Shown: positions 1 to 8,806, numbered from the stretch's first letter. The stretch is 64,000 nucleotides of DNA from Stackebrandtia nassauensis DSM 44728 (GCF_000024545.1 NC_013947.1:5952001-6016000), one strand, 5' to 3'. Program-made: numbers and translations. The notes: generated from the letters alone by a model not told the origin.

Positions 1-183
1 GGTCCCGGACTTCGGACGCACCAGTCCCGAGACCGCGCCCAGCACCGAGGACTTGCCCGCGCCGTTGGCGCCGACCAGGCTGATCAGCTCGCCGCGCGGG
101 GCGGTGAACGACACGTCGCGCACCGCCCGCACCCGTCCGTAGGAGACGTGCAGACCGTCCACTCGCAGCAGTTCATCGGACAT
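1..183 (-). CDS. livF: Branched-chain amino-acid ABC transporter ATPase LivF, N-terminal part
   Basis: The first 61 codons of an ABC ATPase are present; the rest lies beyond position 1. The ATG at 183 opens a reading frame with a typical first beta strand and a Walker A motif, GANGAGKSS, near residues 38-46. That spelling is common in LivF proteins. The gene overlaps the end of the livM-livG fusion by 11 nt, so it is translated as the last known cistron of the liv operon. In the family this subunit pairs with LivG to power uptake of leucine, isoleucine, valine or related amides. The assignment rests mainly on operon position and the Walker A region. Confidence 0.85.
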   Translation of the reverse strand, partial: MSDELLRVDGLHVSYGRVRAVRDVSFTAPRGELISLVGANGAGKSSVLGAVSGLVRPKSGT

Positions 184-1864
184 GGGTGTCCTCCGGATCC
201 TCCGCGCCGAGGTAGGCGCCGATCACCTCGGGATCGGCCGCGACGGCCACCGGATCGCCCACCGCCAGCACCTCACCGAAGTTGAGCACCGCCACCCTGG
301 TGCAGGTGTCGATGACCATGCGGACGTTGTGCTCGATCAGGATCACGGTGATGCCCTCGTCGGCCACCGAGCGGATCGCCTTGGACAGGTCGGAGGCCTC
401 GACGTGGTTCATCCCGGCGGCGGGCTCGTCCAGGATCAGCAGACTGGGATGCGAGGCCAGCGCCCGCGCGATCTCCAGCCGCCGCTGGTCGCCATAGGAC
501 AGTTCGTCGGCGGCCAGGTGCGACTTGTCGTCCAGCCCGACCCGTTCCAGCTGCGTCATCGCCTGCGCGACGGCCCGGCGTTCGTCGGCCCGCGCCGAGG
601 GCAGCCACAGCAGCCGTCGCAGGAACGTGGGACGGCAGACCACGTGGGTGCCGATCAAGGCGTTGTCCAGCACCGACAGTCGGCCGAACAGTTTGGAGTG
701 CTGGAAGGTGCGGCTCACCCCGGCCCCGGCGAGGCGGTGCGGTCGCATCCGGTTGCCCAGTCGTACGCCCAGCACCTCCCCGGTGCCGCTGGTCGGCGCG
801 GTCAGGCCGCTGATCATGTTGACCAATGTGGTCTTTCCGGCGCCGTTGGGGCCGATGACGCCGAGGATCTCGCCACTGCGCACCGTCAGGTCGACGCCGC
901 GCACGGCGTGCACGCCGCCGTAGTCCTTGCCCAGGCCGGACAACTCCAGGATCGGGATCCCGGCGGCGGGCAGCGGCGGCAGTACCGGCGGGGCGGCGCC
1001 GGCCGAGCCGAGCGGTTTCGTCCGTGGCCTGATCCAGGTGAGCAGACTGGACAGTCCGCCGGGCAGGAACAGGATGACCAGCAGCAGCAACGCGCCGGTG
1101 ACGAAGGGGTGCATCCACCCGGCTTCCAGTCCGGTGGCCCGTTGCAGTTCGGGGAGCAGGTTCAGGAAACCACTGCCCATGATGGGCCCGAAGAACACCA
1201 GGAAACCGCCGACGATGGCGGTGACCAGGCCGTCGAGCATCATGGTGAAGTTGAAGTCGCCGGGTTCGATGCCCCGGGCGAAGAACGCGAACAGTGAGCC
1301 GTACATGCCCGCCAGCGCGCCCGAGGCGGTGAAGGCCGCCATCCGGGCCCGGGACACGTTGATGCCCATCGCCCCGGCGGCGACCTCGTCCTCGCGCACG
1401 GCGGCCAGCGCCCGGCCCATCCGGGACGGTCCCAGCCGCCACACGGTGTAGGCCACCAGGATCAGCGCCAGCCAGGCCAGCTCCGGGGTCACCCACTTGT
1501 CCAGGTACATGCCCTCGGGTCCGCCGGTCCACGAGGCGTTGACCATGTAGATGCGCACCACCTCGGCGAAGGCGATGGTGGCGATGGCCAGGAACACGCC
1601 GCGCAGCCGCAGCACCGGCAGTCCCAACAGGACGGCGGCGGCGGCGCCGACGGCGGCTCCCACGGGGATGCCGACGATGGCGGGCGACAGCGACCCGAAC
1701 AACGGGGTCTCGGGGACGACGAGCGCGGAGGTGTAGGCCCCCAGCGAGGCGAACCCGGCCTGGCCGAGGCTCAGTTGTCCGCTCATGAGGACGATGTGGA
1801 ACGAGTAGGCGAGGATGCCGGTCAGGGCGATGGTGGTGAGCAGGGATTCATAACCGTCGAACAT
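173..1864 (-). CDS. Fused LivM permease and LivG ATPase of a branched-chain amino-acid ABC transporter
   Basis: This 563-residue protein joins two subunits that are usually separate. Roughly residues 1-300 are a LivM-type permease with many hydrophobic helices (GQLSLGQAGF is the family signature). A linker rich in Ala and Pro leads to a LivG-type ATPase starting near LSGLGKDYGGVHAVRG, with Walker A GPNGAGKTT, signature LSYGDQRR and Walker B LLILDEP. The ATG at 1864 overlaps the livH stop by one base (TGATG), and the end overlaps livF by 11 nt, so all are translationally coupled. A reading frame runs upstream of 1864, but it lies in livH antisense register and has no homology, so it was ignored. 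The function is import across the cytoplasmic membrane; the exact substrate cannot be read from sequence. Confidence 0.93.
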   Translation of the reverse strand: MFDGYESLLTTIALTGILAYSFHIVLMSGQLSLGQAGFASLGAYTSALVVPETPLFGSLSPAIVGIPVGAAVGAAAAVLLGLPVLRLRGVFLAIATIAFAEVVRIYMVNASWTGGPEGMYLDKWVTPELAWLALILVAYTVWRLGPSRMGRALAAVREDEVAAGAMGINVSRARMAAFTASGALAGMYGSLFAFFARGIEPGDFNFTMMLDGLVTAIVGGFLVFFGPIMGSGFLNLLPELQRATGLEAGWMHPFVTGALLLLVILFLPGGLSSLLTWIRPRTKPLGSAGAAPPVLPPLPAAGIPILELSGLGKDYGGVHAVRGVDLTVRSGEILGVIGPNGAGKTTLVNMISGLTAPTSGTGEVLGVRLGNRMRPHRLAGAGVSRTFQHSKLFGRLSVLDNALIGTHVVCRPTFLRRLLWLPSARADERRAVAQAMTQLERVGLDDKSHLAADELSYGDQRRLEIARALASHPSLLILDEPAAGMNHVEASDLSKAIRSVADEGITVILIEHNVRMVIDTCTRVAVLNFGEVLAVGDPVAVAADPEVIGAYLGAEDPEDTHVR

Positions 1865-2742
1865 CAAACCTCCCGGGTCTTGACTTGTCCGAACAGGCCC
1901 TGGGGTCGCGTCAGCAGAATCACGAACAGCAGGACGAAGGCGACGACGTTCTTCCAGGTGGAGTCGATGAGGTGCACCGTGAACGCCTCGGCGAAGCCGA
2001 GCAGCAGGCCCGCCGCCATGGCTCCCCACAGTGAACCCAGGCCGCCCAGGATGATGACGGCGAAGCCGGTCAGCTCGATGGACAGCCCCATGCGCAGGTC
2101 GCCCTGGCCGACGTTGAGCGCCATCAGCACTCCGGCGCACGAACCCAGCGCTGAAGACAGCGCGTAGGTTCCGGCGGTGACACCCTCCACATTGATGCCG
2201 AGCACCCGGGCGGCGCGGGGGTTCTCGGCCACCGCCCGCATCGCGCGGCCCAGCGCGGACTTCGACAGCAGCCAGGCCAGGCCCAGCATGAGTGCCAGGG
2301 CGAGTCCGAGGGTGAGCAGCTGGGCCAGGCTGACGGTCACCCCCGCGATCGTGAGGATCTCGTTGGGGAACGCCGACTGCGAGAAGCTGCGCGGCTCGGA
2401 ACCGAACCGGGCCTGCAACAGCGCGATCAGCATCCCTCCGAAGGCGACGGAGGAGATGAGTCCGGCGAAGTGTTCGTCGCGACGCCCGGCCAGCGGCCGA
2501 AACGCCGAGCGTTCCAGGATCAGGCCGAGCGCCGTCCCGGCCAGGATCGCCAGCGGGAAGGCCAGCCACAGCGGCAGACCCTGGCCCTCGACGAGTTCGA
2601 TGCCGATCAGGGCACCGGCGGTGTAGATGGCGGCGTGCGCCAGGTTGAGGTGCCGCAGGATCCCGAACACCAATGTGAAGCCGATCGCGAACAGGGCGTA
2701 GATCGCGCCGGAGAACAACCCGTTGGCGAGTTGCTGCAACAT
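1864..2742 (-). CDS. livH: Branched-chain amino-acid ABC transporter permease LivH
   Basis: A 292-residue integral membrane protein that starts MLQQLANGLFSGAIYALFAIG, a classic LivH N-terminus, with about eight hydrophobic segments. I chose the ATG at 2742 because GGAAAGG lies six to seven bases upstream and similarity begins exactly there; the frame could extend to 2808 but that part is unlike LivH. It forms the membrane channel with the LivM half of the next gene. It follows livK after about 100 nt containing a stem-loop, which probably tunes its level relative to the binding protein. Confidence 0.93.
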   Translation of the reverse strand: MLQQLANGLFSGAIYALFAIGFTLVFGILRHLNLAHAAIYTAGALIGIELVEGQGLPLWLAFPLAILAGTALGLILERSAFRPLAGRRDEHFAGLISSVAFGGMLIALLQARFGSEPRSFSQSAFPNEILTIAGVTVSLAQLLTLGLALALMLGLAWLLSKSALGRAMRAVAENPRAARVLGINVEGVTAGTYALSSALGSCAGVLMALNVGQGDLRMGLSIELTGFAVIILGGLGSLWGAMAAGLLLGFAEAFTVHLIDSTWKNVVAFVLLFVILLTRPQGLFGQVKTREV

Positions 2743-2800
2743 GAGGGGCCTTTCCACCGGAGTCGGGCACGCGAACACCCGACGCGCGGGGCGCGCGGCC

Positions 2801-2831
2801 AGGCTCACCGGGTAGGCGGCTCGGTGAGCCT
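2801..2831 (-). terminator. Intercistronic stem-loop between livK and livH
   Basis: A perfect 10-bp inverted repeat, AGGCTCACCG at 2801-2810 and CGGTGAGCCT at 2822-2831, has an 11-nt loop. It sits just after the livK stop and before the livH ribosome binding site. There is no U-run, so it is more likely an attenuator or mRNA-stabilising hairpin than a full terminator. Such elements commonly let the binding protein be made in excess over the membrane subunits. Confidence 0.6.
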
Positions 2832-2841
2832 GACCGAAGCG

Positions 2842-4023
2842 CTATTTCTTCTTGAGCGGGGTGAGCTTGCCGTCCTCGACGATCTGGACGACCGGTTCCT
2901 GGTGGACCTCGCCGGTCTCGTCCAGGGACAGCTTGCCCAGGACGGTGTCGAACTTCAGGATCTGGCCGAGATTGTCCTTTATGGCGTCCCGGTTGCCGTC
3001 GCAGTCGGTGCGCACGGCCTCATCGATGAGGAATCCGGCGGTGTACGCCTGGGCGGCGAACTGGTCGGGATCCTTGTCGTAGGCCTTCTTGTAGGCCTTG
3101 ATGAATTCGGCGTTGCCGGGGGTCTCGGTCTTGGCACTCCAGGCGCCACCGACGATGAGTCCCTCGGCGGCGTCCTCGAGCTGCTTGATCAGCACGGGCG
3201 AGTTGAAGGCGTTTCCGCCCACGATGGGTGCGTCGATGCCGAGTTCGCGGGCCTGTTTGACCAGCGGGATGGTGGCACCGGGCAGGGCGGACAGGACGAG
3301 CGCGTCGGGTTTGGCGCTCTTGACGTTGGTCAGTTGCGACCGGAATTCGGTGTCGGTGGTCTGGAACTGCTCGTCGGCGACGATGTCGATCTCCGCCTCT
3401 TTGAGGGTTTCCTTCATGGTCTTGTAGGCCGAGGCGGTGAATTCGTCCTGCTCGTCGTGGAGGACGGCGACCTTTTTGAGGTCGAGCGCGTCCTTCGCCG
3501 CGGGGATGCTGGCGGCGAGGGCGTACTGCTCGGGCAGCGAATTCCGGAAGATGTAGTCACCGATGTCGGGGATGCCTTCGGCGGTGGTGGACACTCCGAG
3601 GGCGGGGACGCCCGCCTGCTCGGCGTCCTGATAGGTCTTGAAGGCCAAGTTGGACAGTGTGGGGCCGACGATCGCGCTTACCTTCTCACGGTCGATGAGC
3701 TTCTCGAAAGCGGCGAGGCTCGCCTTGACGTCCGTCTTGTCGTCTTCCTGGATGAGTTCGTATTCGACCCCATCCTTTTTGTTCAGTTCTTTGAAGGCCA
3801 GTTCCAGGCCCTCTTTCTGGTATGTGCCGGCGAAGGCAGCCGCCTCGGTGAGACTGAATACAGCGCCCACTTTGACGGGATCCTCGATCTGGCATTTCGC
3901 GCCTTCGCCCTTGCCTACGAGATTGCCTTCCGCTTTATCGTTTCCGGTACTGCTTTCCACGCAGCCCGTCAACAGCAGTGTCGCGGCCACAATGGCCGTG
4001 GCAGAAGCGATTCGAATACGCAT
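2842..4023 (-). CDS. livK: Branched-chain amino-acid ABC transporter substrate-binding lipoprotein (LivK-like)
   Basis: A 393-residue periplasmic-binding-protein type I. The N-terminus MRIRIASATAIVAATLLLTGC is a lipoprotein signal with lipobox LLTGC, so the mature protein is anchored outside the membrane by Cys21. The start at 4023 has AGGAGA just upstream. The body has the family pattern (VKVGAVFSLTEAAAFAG near residue 50, AIVGPTLSNLA, and a hinge region). It is the first gene of the liv operon and has its own promoter region to the right. The ligand is probably a branched-chain or related amino acid; some members of this family bind amides, urea or aromatic compounds instead. Confidence 0.92.
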   Translation of the reverse strand: MRIRIASATAIVAATLLLTGCVESSTGNDKAEGNLVGKGEGAKCQIEDPVKVGAVFSLTEAAAFAGTYQKEGLELAFKELNKKDGVEYELIQEDDKTDVKASLAAFEKLIDREKVSAIVGPTLSNLAFKTYQDAEQAGVPALGVSTTAEGIPDIGDYIFRNSLPEQYALAASIPAAKDALDLKKVAVLHDEQDEFTASAYKTMKETLKEAEIDIVADEQFQTTDTEFRSQLTNVKSAKPDALVLSALPGATIPLVKQARELGIDAPIVGGNAFNSPVLIKQLEDAAEGLIVGGAWSAKTETPGNAEFIKAYKKAYDKDPDQFAAQAYTAGFLIDEAVRTDCDGNRDAIKDNLGQILKFDTVLGKLSLDETGEVHQEPVVQIVEDGKLTPLKKK

Positions 4024-4108
4024 GCTTCTCCTATGTAGACTTTTTGTGGCGGCAGGAATCCCGTCGCCGCAATCGAAGTGATGGGGCGGATTCACTTCAA
4101 CGGAGAAG

Positions 4109-4126
4109 AATATACAGCGATATCGC
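4109..4126 (-). promoter_or_regulatory. Candidate livK promoter -10 and overlapping palindrome
   Basis: Reading leftward, TATATT (4109-4114) is a good -10 hexamer about 85 nt upstream of the livK start. Directly beside it is the perfect palindrome GCGATATCGC (4117-4126), which would lie in the -10/-35 spacer. A repressor bound there would block the promoter. No convincing -35 is visible, so this is a moderate to weak call. Confidence 0.4.
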
Positions 4127-4186
4127 AATGTGTGACAGCCCCTTCACTACCGGGTAACTATCGCTGATGGTCTGAGGGGCAAAGAA

Positions 4187-4216
4187 AAGCGGCGATGTGC
4201 AGGCACATCGCCGCTT
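4187..4216 (-). terminator. Intrinsic terminator of the amidohydrolase/ABC operon
   Basis: A perfect 14-bp inverted repeat, AAGCGGCGATGTGC at 4187-4200 and its complement at 4203-4216, has a two-base loop. Reading leftward it is followed by the T-rich run TTTTCTTT. It begins 25 nt after the stop of the amidohydrolase gene and ends the leftward transcript before the liv promoter region. Confidence 0.85.
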
Positions 4217-4240
4217 CGGTAAACATCTATACATGGCCGG

Positions 4241-5251
4241 TTACAGCCGCATCAGTCCGCGGACGTTGCGATGGTAAACGCATTCCCGTTCCGCGTCGGT
4301 GATGTCGAGCTCGTCGACGACGCGGATGATCTCGCGGATGTACATCGGGCCACCCTGTGGATCGAATGGACAGTCACTGCCGAACAGAACCCTTTCGGCG
4401 CCGAAGAAATCGAGACCGCAGCGCACTCCGATCGCGGATCCCGACAGCGCGGTGTCGGCGTAGAAGCGCCGGAAGTAGTCCACAAGCGGCAGTGGCAGCC
4501 GTTCCTCGCGCAACTTCGCGTAGTCCACTTCGGCGGTTCGGCTGCCGAGCTGATCGCTCCACCCTAGCCCAATCCTGCCCTCAAGGGACGGAATCATCGC
4601 TCCCATGTGGTGGGTGATGATCTTCAGATCCGGATACCGTTCCAGAATTCCCGAGAACACCAGACGGGACATGGCCACACTGGTCTCGTACGGCCAGCCC
4701 AACGCCCACCAGATCTCGTACTTGGACGTGGACTCGGTGAGATAGTCGGCGTGACCGGGGCCGCGCGCGGGGTGCATCCACACCGGAAGGTCGCGCTGGG
4801 CCATCCGCTCGAAGATCTCCAGGTATTCCGGTTCGTCCAACGGTTTCCCGTTCACGTTGGTGAACACCTGCACGCCCCGGGCGCCCAGTTCGTCGATGGC
4901 GTAGTCCAGCTCCTCGAAGACGGCGTCGGGATTGTTCATCGGCAGCGAGGCCACGAAGGCCGGAAACCGTTCGGGGTACTTCTGGCACAGCTCCAGCATC
5001 GACTCGTTGGCCAGCCGCGCCAGTCCGGGAGACTGTTCGGGTGTCGCCAGTACCTCGATGGGTGGCGAGGACAGCGTGAGCACCTGCTGGTAGTCGTCGC
5101 CGAACTCCTCCATCATCCGCAGTCGCACGTCGATGTCATGCAGCGCGGGCAGTTCCAGCCAGCGTTTGAACATTCCCGGATTCGCCACGAGCTGGCGCAT
5201 CCGCTCGAAGTACGGCGCGGGCAGGATATGGCTGTAGGCGTCGATCTTCAT
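4241..5251 (-). CDS. Amidohydrolase-family protein (ACMSD-like)
   Basis: A 336-residue TIM-barrel protein of the amidohydrolase_2 group, which includes decarboxylases such as ACMSD and gamma-resorcylate decarboxylase. The start at 5251 has AAAGGAAAG upstream and overlaps the preceding permease stop by 4 nt. Seen in the sequence: N-terminal MKIDAYSHILP, a central HPARG, ITHHMGAMIP, and a late FGSDCPFDPQGG that supplies the conserved Asp. The usual HxH metal pair at the N-terminus reads Y6-S7-H8, so one metal ligand is absent or replaced. It is the last gene of a transporter operon, so it probably acts on the imported compound or its product. The substrate is unknown. Confidence 0.82.
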   Translation of the reverse strand: MKIDAYSHILPAPYFERMRQLVANPGMFKRWLELPALHDIDVRLRMMEEFGDDYQQVLTLSSPPIEVLATPEQSPGLARLANESMLELCQKYPERFPAFVASLPMNNPDAVFEELDYAIDELGARGVQVFTNVNGKPLDEPEYLEIFERMAQRDLPVWMHPARGPGHADYLTESTSKYEIWWALGWPYETSVAMSRLVFSGILERYPDLKIITHHMGAMIPSLEGRIGLGWSDQLGSRTAEVDYAKLREERLPLPLVDYFRRFYADTALSGSAIGVRCGLDFFGAERVLFGSDCPFDPQGGPMYIREIIRVVDELDITDAERECVYHRNVRGLMRL

Positions 5252-6045
5252 GACTTTCCTTTCGAGGTCTGGGGAACCCAGCGGGTGAGGCGGCGGTCGA
5301 CGGCCTGTACCAGGCCGACCGCGGCCAGGGCGACGGCGATGATGACCAGCAGCACCGCCAGCACCCCGGCGCCGTCGAAGCGTCCGCCCGCCTGGGTGAC
5401 GACCCGGCCCAGACCGACGACGGCGATGAACATCTCGCCGTTGATCATGCCGATGACGGCCCGGCCGACGCCGAGCCTGACTCCGGCCATGATCATCGGG
5501 GTGGCGGCCGGAAGCATGATCCGTGTGAGGATCTGCCATTCGCTGGCCCCGTAGGAGCGGGCCATCTCGATCAGGTGGCCGGGCACCGAGCGCATCGCCG
5601 AGGCGGTGTTGATGACGATGACGAACATCGCGTAGGTCACCACCACCGCGACGATGGACGCCCGTCCCTCGCCCAGCAGCGAGAAGAAGATCGGCGCGAA
5701 CACCAGCGACGGCGCGGTGAGCAGCGCGTAGACGTAGACGCCCAGCGCCGCCTCCACTTTGCGGTAGCGGCCCATGGCGGCGCCGATGACCAGCCCGCCC
5801 ACCAGCGAGATCCCGAAGCCCAGCACCAGGTTGACGAGGCTGTCGCCCAGATTGGCGAGGATCTGTCCATTGCCGACCATCTCGGCCAGCCGGGCCAGCA
5901 CCGCGCTCAACGGCGGGAAGAACCGGACGCTTGCGGCCTGTCCGACGATCTCCCAGGCCAATGCCCCGATCGCGAGACTCAGCGGGGTGGCCAGCAGCCG
6001 CGCCCACGGCACCCGCCGTCGCGGCCGGATCGCGAGCGTACTCAT
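5248..6045 (-). CDS. NitT/TauT-type ABC transporter permease (second)
   Basis: A 265-residue permease of the SsuC/TauC type with about six hydrophobic segments. The EAA-like cytoplasmic loop reads EMARSYGASEWQILTRIMLPAA, which contacts the ATPase. The ATG at 6045 overlaps the ATPase stop by 4 nt; the longer frame to 6099 is antisense-like and was ignored. With the other permease at 6833-7639 it probably forms a heterodimeric channel, since each carries its own EAA loop. The substrate is unknown; relatives carry sulfonates, nitrate, taurine, pyrimidines or aromatic acids. Confidence 0.9.
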   Translation of the reverse strand: MSTLAIRPRRRVPWARLLATPLSLAIGALAWEIVGQAASVRFFPPLSAVLARLAEMVGNGQILANLGDSLVNLVLGFGISLVGGLVIGAAMGRYRKVEAALGVYVYALLTAPSLVFAPIFFSLLGEGRASIVAVVVTYAMFVIVINTASAMRSVPGHLIEMARSYGASEWQILTRIMLPAATPMIMAGVRLGVGRAVIGMINGEMFIAVVGLGRVVTQAGGRFDGAGVLAVLLVIIAVALAAVGLVQAVDRRLTRWVPQTSKGKS

Positions 6046-6836
6046 GCGTCCACCTTGGCCGGACGGTGTTCGGCGTGCATGCCGCGCAGCCGGTCCCACA
6101 GGTACGCCGACAGTTCGGCGTACTCGGGCGAACGCTCCAGCCCGCCGACGTCACTGGAACGGGGACGCTCCAACGGCACCGGCACGATCTCGGACACCTG
6201 GCCGGGCCGCGCGCTCATCAGCACCACCCGGTCGCCCAGCAGCACCGCCTCCTCCATGCTGTGGGTGATGAACACGACCGTCAGCCGGCTCTCCTCCCAA
6301 ATGGACAGCAGCTCCTCCTGCAACAGCCGCCGGGTCTGCTCGTCGACGGCACCGAAGGGCTCGTCCATCAGCAGCACCCGGGGCCGCACCGCCAGCGCCC
6401 GGGCGATGCCGACCCGCTGCTGCATGCCGCCGGACAGCTCGCCGGGCCGTTTGGTCTCGAACCCGGACAGCCCCACGGTGGCGATCAGCTCCCGGGCCCG
6501 CTCCTCCCGTTCGGCCTTACCGGTTCCGCGCATCTTCAGTCCGAACGCGACATTGTCGAGCACGGTGGCCCACGGCAGCAGCGCGAAGTTCTGGAAGACC
6601 ATGGCGCGGTCCTCGCCGGGGCCGCGCACCGGTTCGCCGTGGATGCTGATCCGGCCGCCGTCGGGGGTGATGAGCCCGGCGACGATCTTCAGCAGCGTGG
6701 TCTTGCCGCAGCCGCTGGGGCCCAGCACGGTCAGGAACTCGTTCTCGGCCACGTCCAGGTCGACGTCGCGCAGCGCCTCCACGACGCCACCGTCCTGGCC
6801 GGTGAAACTCTTGGTCAGTCCTCGGATCTCGATCAT
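6042..6836 (-). CDS. NitT/TauT-type ABC transporter ATP-binding protein
   Basis: A 264-residue ATPase with Walker A GPSGCGKTT near residues 39-47, signature LSGGMQQR, Walker B VLLMDEPFGAVD and a switch His in FITHSMEEA. This spelling is typical of the SsuB/TauB branch. The start and stop overlap both neighbouring permeases by 4 nt each, so the three are coupled. It energises import of the ligand captured by the binding protein at 7636-8619. Confidence 0.93.
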   Translation of the reverse strand: MIEIRGLTKSFTGQDGGVVEALRDVDLDVAENEFLTVLGPSGCGKTTLLKIVAGLITPDGGRISIHGEPVRGPGEDRAMVFQNFALLPWATVLDNVAFGLKMRGTGKAEREERARELIATVGLSGFETKRPGELSGGMQQRVGIARALAVRPRVLLMDEPFGAVDEQTRRLLQEELLSIWEESRLTVVFITHSMEEAVLLGDRVVLMSARPGQVSEIVPVPLERPRSSDVGGLERSPEYAELSAYLWDRLRGMHAEHRPAKVDA

Positions 6837-7639
6837 TTCGCACTCCTCGCCGTAGTCGTCTCAGCCCACCGGGTCAACTTGCGTTCGCCCCATCGCGCGA
6901 CGGAGATCAGCAGGATGGCCTCCGCGAGGATGATGACGATGGTGCCGTACAGAAGCGGCGCCTTGAACAGGCCGCGGTACTCCAGGATCAGTCCACCCAG
7001 GGCGGTGGAGACCATGAGCAGCTCGACGATCACCATCCCGGTGATCGCCCGTCCGATGCCGAGCCGGATTCCGGTCATGATCGCCGGAAGCGCGCCGGGC
7101 AACAGGATCCGGGTCCAGATCTGCCGTTCCGAGGCACCGAAGGAACGGGCCATCTCGATCAGCGCCGGGTCCACCTGCCGCACCCCGGTGCGGGCGTTGA
7201 CGACGACCATCACGATCGCGAACACCGCCACCAGGATGACCCGGGATGCCAGTCCGAACCCGACGGACATCACCAGCAGCGGGATGATCGCGGCCATCGG
7301 GGTGATCAGCAGGATGTTGAGGTACACGTCCAGATACCGCTCCAGCAACCGGAACCGGCCCAGCAGGATCCCCACCGGAATCCCGATGACGACGGCCGCG
7401 CCGAAGCCCAGCACCAGCGCCTGGTTGCTGACGTACACCGCCCGCCACAGCTCGGCGGTGCCCAGCAGTTCCACCGTCGCCACGGCGGTCTCGGTGAAAC
7501 TGGGGATCAGCAGGCCGCCGGAGACCCGGGCGTAGATCTCCCAGGCCGCGGCGAAGACCACGAGGGTCGCCAGCTGGTACGGCAGGTTGGCGTCGCGGAT
7601 CCGCCGCCGTCGCCGTTGGTTCGTGGTCGCGACGCTCAT
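6833..7639 (-). CDS. NitT/TauT-type ABC transporter permease (first)
   Basis: A 268-residue permease, the partner of the one at 5248-6045. The N-terminus is a basic RRRRRI tail, followed by six hydrophobic segments. The EAA loop reads EMARSFGASERQIWTRILLPGA. The ATG at 7639 overlaps the stop of the binding-protein gene by 4 nt. Two different permeases in one operon suggest a heterodimeric membrane domain. Confidence 0.9.
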   Translation of the reverse strand: MSVATTNQRRRRRIRDANLPYQLATLVVFAAAWEIYARVSGGLLIPSFTETAVATVELLGTAELWRAVYVSNQALVLGFGAAVVIGIPVGILLGRFRLLERYLDVYLNILLITPMAAIIPLLVMSVGFGLASRVILVAVFAIVMVVVNARTGVRQVDPALIEMARSFGASERQIWTRILLPGALPAIMTGIRLGIGRAITGMVIVELLMVSTALGGLILEYRGLFKAPLLYGTIVIILAEAILLISVARWGERKLTRWAETTTARSAK

Positions 7640-8619
7640 GCCGCTTCCTTGATGAACGACAGGTCGGCGGCGTCCTTCGTGGTCAGTCCCTTTTCGATGA
7701 CCCCGGCCCGCTCGAAGAAGTCGATGGTCTTCTGGACGTTCTTCTCGGTCAGCGCGCCCGCGTCGAACAGTCCCGACTCCACGTACCGCTTGGCGATCTC
7801 CTTGAGCTCGGCGTCCTTCTCGTCGGGCAGGTACTTCTTGGCCAGCTTCGCCAGGTAACCGTCCTTCGTGTTGATCTTCTCGTGCTGTTCCACAAGGGCG
7901 GTCACGAAGTCCTGTGACACGTCCTTGTGCTGGGTGAGGAACTCCGAGTTGGCATACACCGTCTGCGGGTGCATGTCAGGGGTGGCCTCGGCGAAGTCGA
8001 CGATCTTGGGGAACTTCCCGGACTCCTCGAGCGCCACCGTGTCAGCGATCTCCAGCGGGGTCGCGTCGATCTCCCCGGCGATCAGGGCCTGGGTACGGGC
8101 CCCGGAATCACCGATGGTCAGGTACTTCGGCTCCTTTCCCTTGCCGCACTCGCCCGACACCCATTCCTTGGCCATGGCGGTGGCCACCGCGCCCTCGCTG
8201 AAGATCCCGAAGGGACGGTCGTCGAGATCGTCACAGGACGTGACGCCGGGCTTGCCGTACAGCGCCCACTGGTTGCCGACCACGTCGGCGATGATCTTGA
8301 TCGGCGCGTCCTGCTGGATCGCGTTCAGGGCCGGACTGGTCGCCTCCGCCGAGATCGCGTACTCCCCTTTGGCCAGTCCCTCGATGGCCAGCTCCGGTTC
8401 GGCCAGCTCTACGATCTCGACGTCGTGACCGTCCTTCTTGAGCGCGTCGACGGCGGCCAGCACCGGCACCGTCGTGAGGTCGGCTTCGGTGACCGCCACC
8501 TTGAACGACAACGTGCCGTCCTCCTTGACGTCGGCGGCGCCGCCCTGGCCGCCGCACGCGGCCAACAGACTCAGCGCCGACAGGGCGGCGAGCCGCTTCA
8601 CCTGTGTCGTTACCTGCAC
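7636..8619 (-). CDS. NitT/TauT-type ABC transporter substrate-binding lipoprotein
   Basis: A 327-residue binding protein of the SsuA/THI5-like family. The signal peptide ends in the lipobox LLAACGG, so it is a lipoprotein. I chose the GTG at 8619 because GAGGAGG lies about five bases upstream and the protein then begins with a compact signal sequence; an ATG at 8661 in frame would add 14 polar residues. It is the first gene of the operon and sits downstream of a LacI-type operator, so it is probably induced when the ligand or a breakdown product reaches the cell. Confidence 0.88.
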   Translation of the reverse strand: MQVTTQVKRLAALSALSLLAACGGQGGAADVKEDGTLSFKVAVTEADLTTVPVLAAVDALKKDGHDVEIVELAEPELAIEGLAKGEYAISAEATSPALNAIQQDAPIKIIADVVGNQWALYGKPGVTSCDDLDDRPFGIFSEGAVATAMAKEWVSGECGKGKEPKYLTIGDSGARTQALIAGEIDATPLEIADTVALEESGKFPKIVDFAEATPDMHPQTVYANSEFLTQHKDVSQDFVTALVEQHEKINTKDGYLAKLAKKYLPDEKDAELKEIAKRYVESGLFDAGALTEKNVQKTIDFFERAGVIEKGLTTKDAADLSFIKEAA

Positions 8620-8679
8620 AATCTCCTCCTCAGGGTCGCTTCCGAAATCCTGTCCAGTCATCGTCGCAGGTCAGAATCT

Positions 8680-8695
8680 AGGAAAACGTTTGTCG
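8680..8695. promoter_or_regulatory. LacI-type operator half of the divergent promoter, transporter side
   Basis: AGGAAAACGTTTGTCG shares its first eleven bases, AGGAAAACGTT, with the site at 8807-8822 in front of the lacI-family gene. It lies about 60 nt upstream of the transporter operon start, where a repressor could control it. The right half is imperfect. Confidence 0.6.
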
Positions 8696-8806
8696 TGGAA
8701 GCGTAGCACCGCTTCGGCGAGCCGACAAATCGGACGCGTATCCGCTGTTCCACGCCCCCTGGTCCAGCCCCTGGGCCACGAATGACGAGCCGTCCGTGTC
8801 ATACTT

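Noticed and set aside
2470-4038. Long rightward open frame over livH/livK
   Set aside because: It is the antisense shadow of real liv genes with no recognisable domain and biased composition; the leftward genes fit known families.
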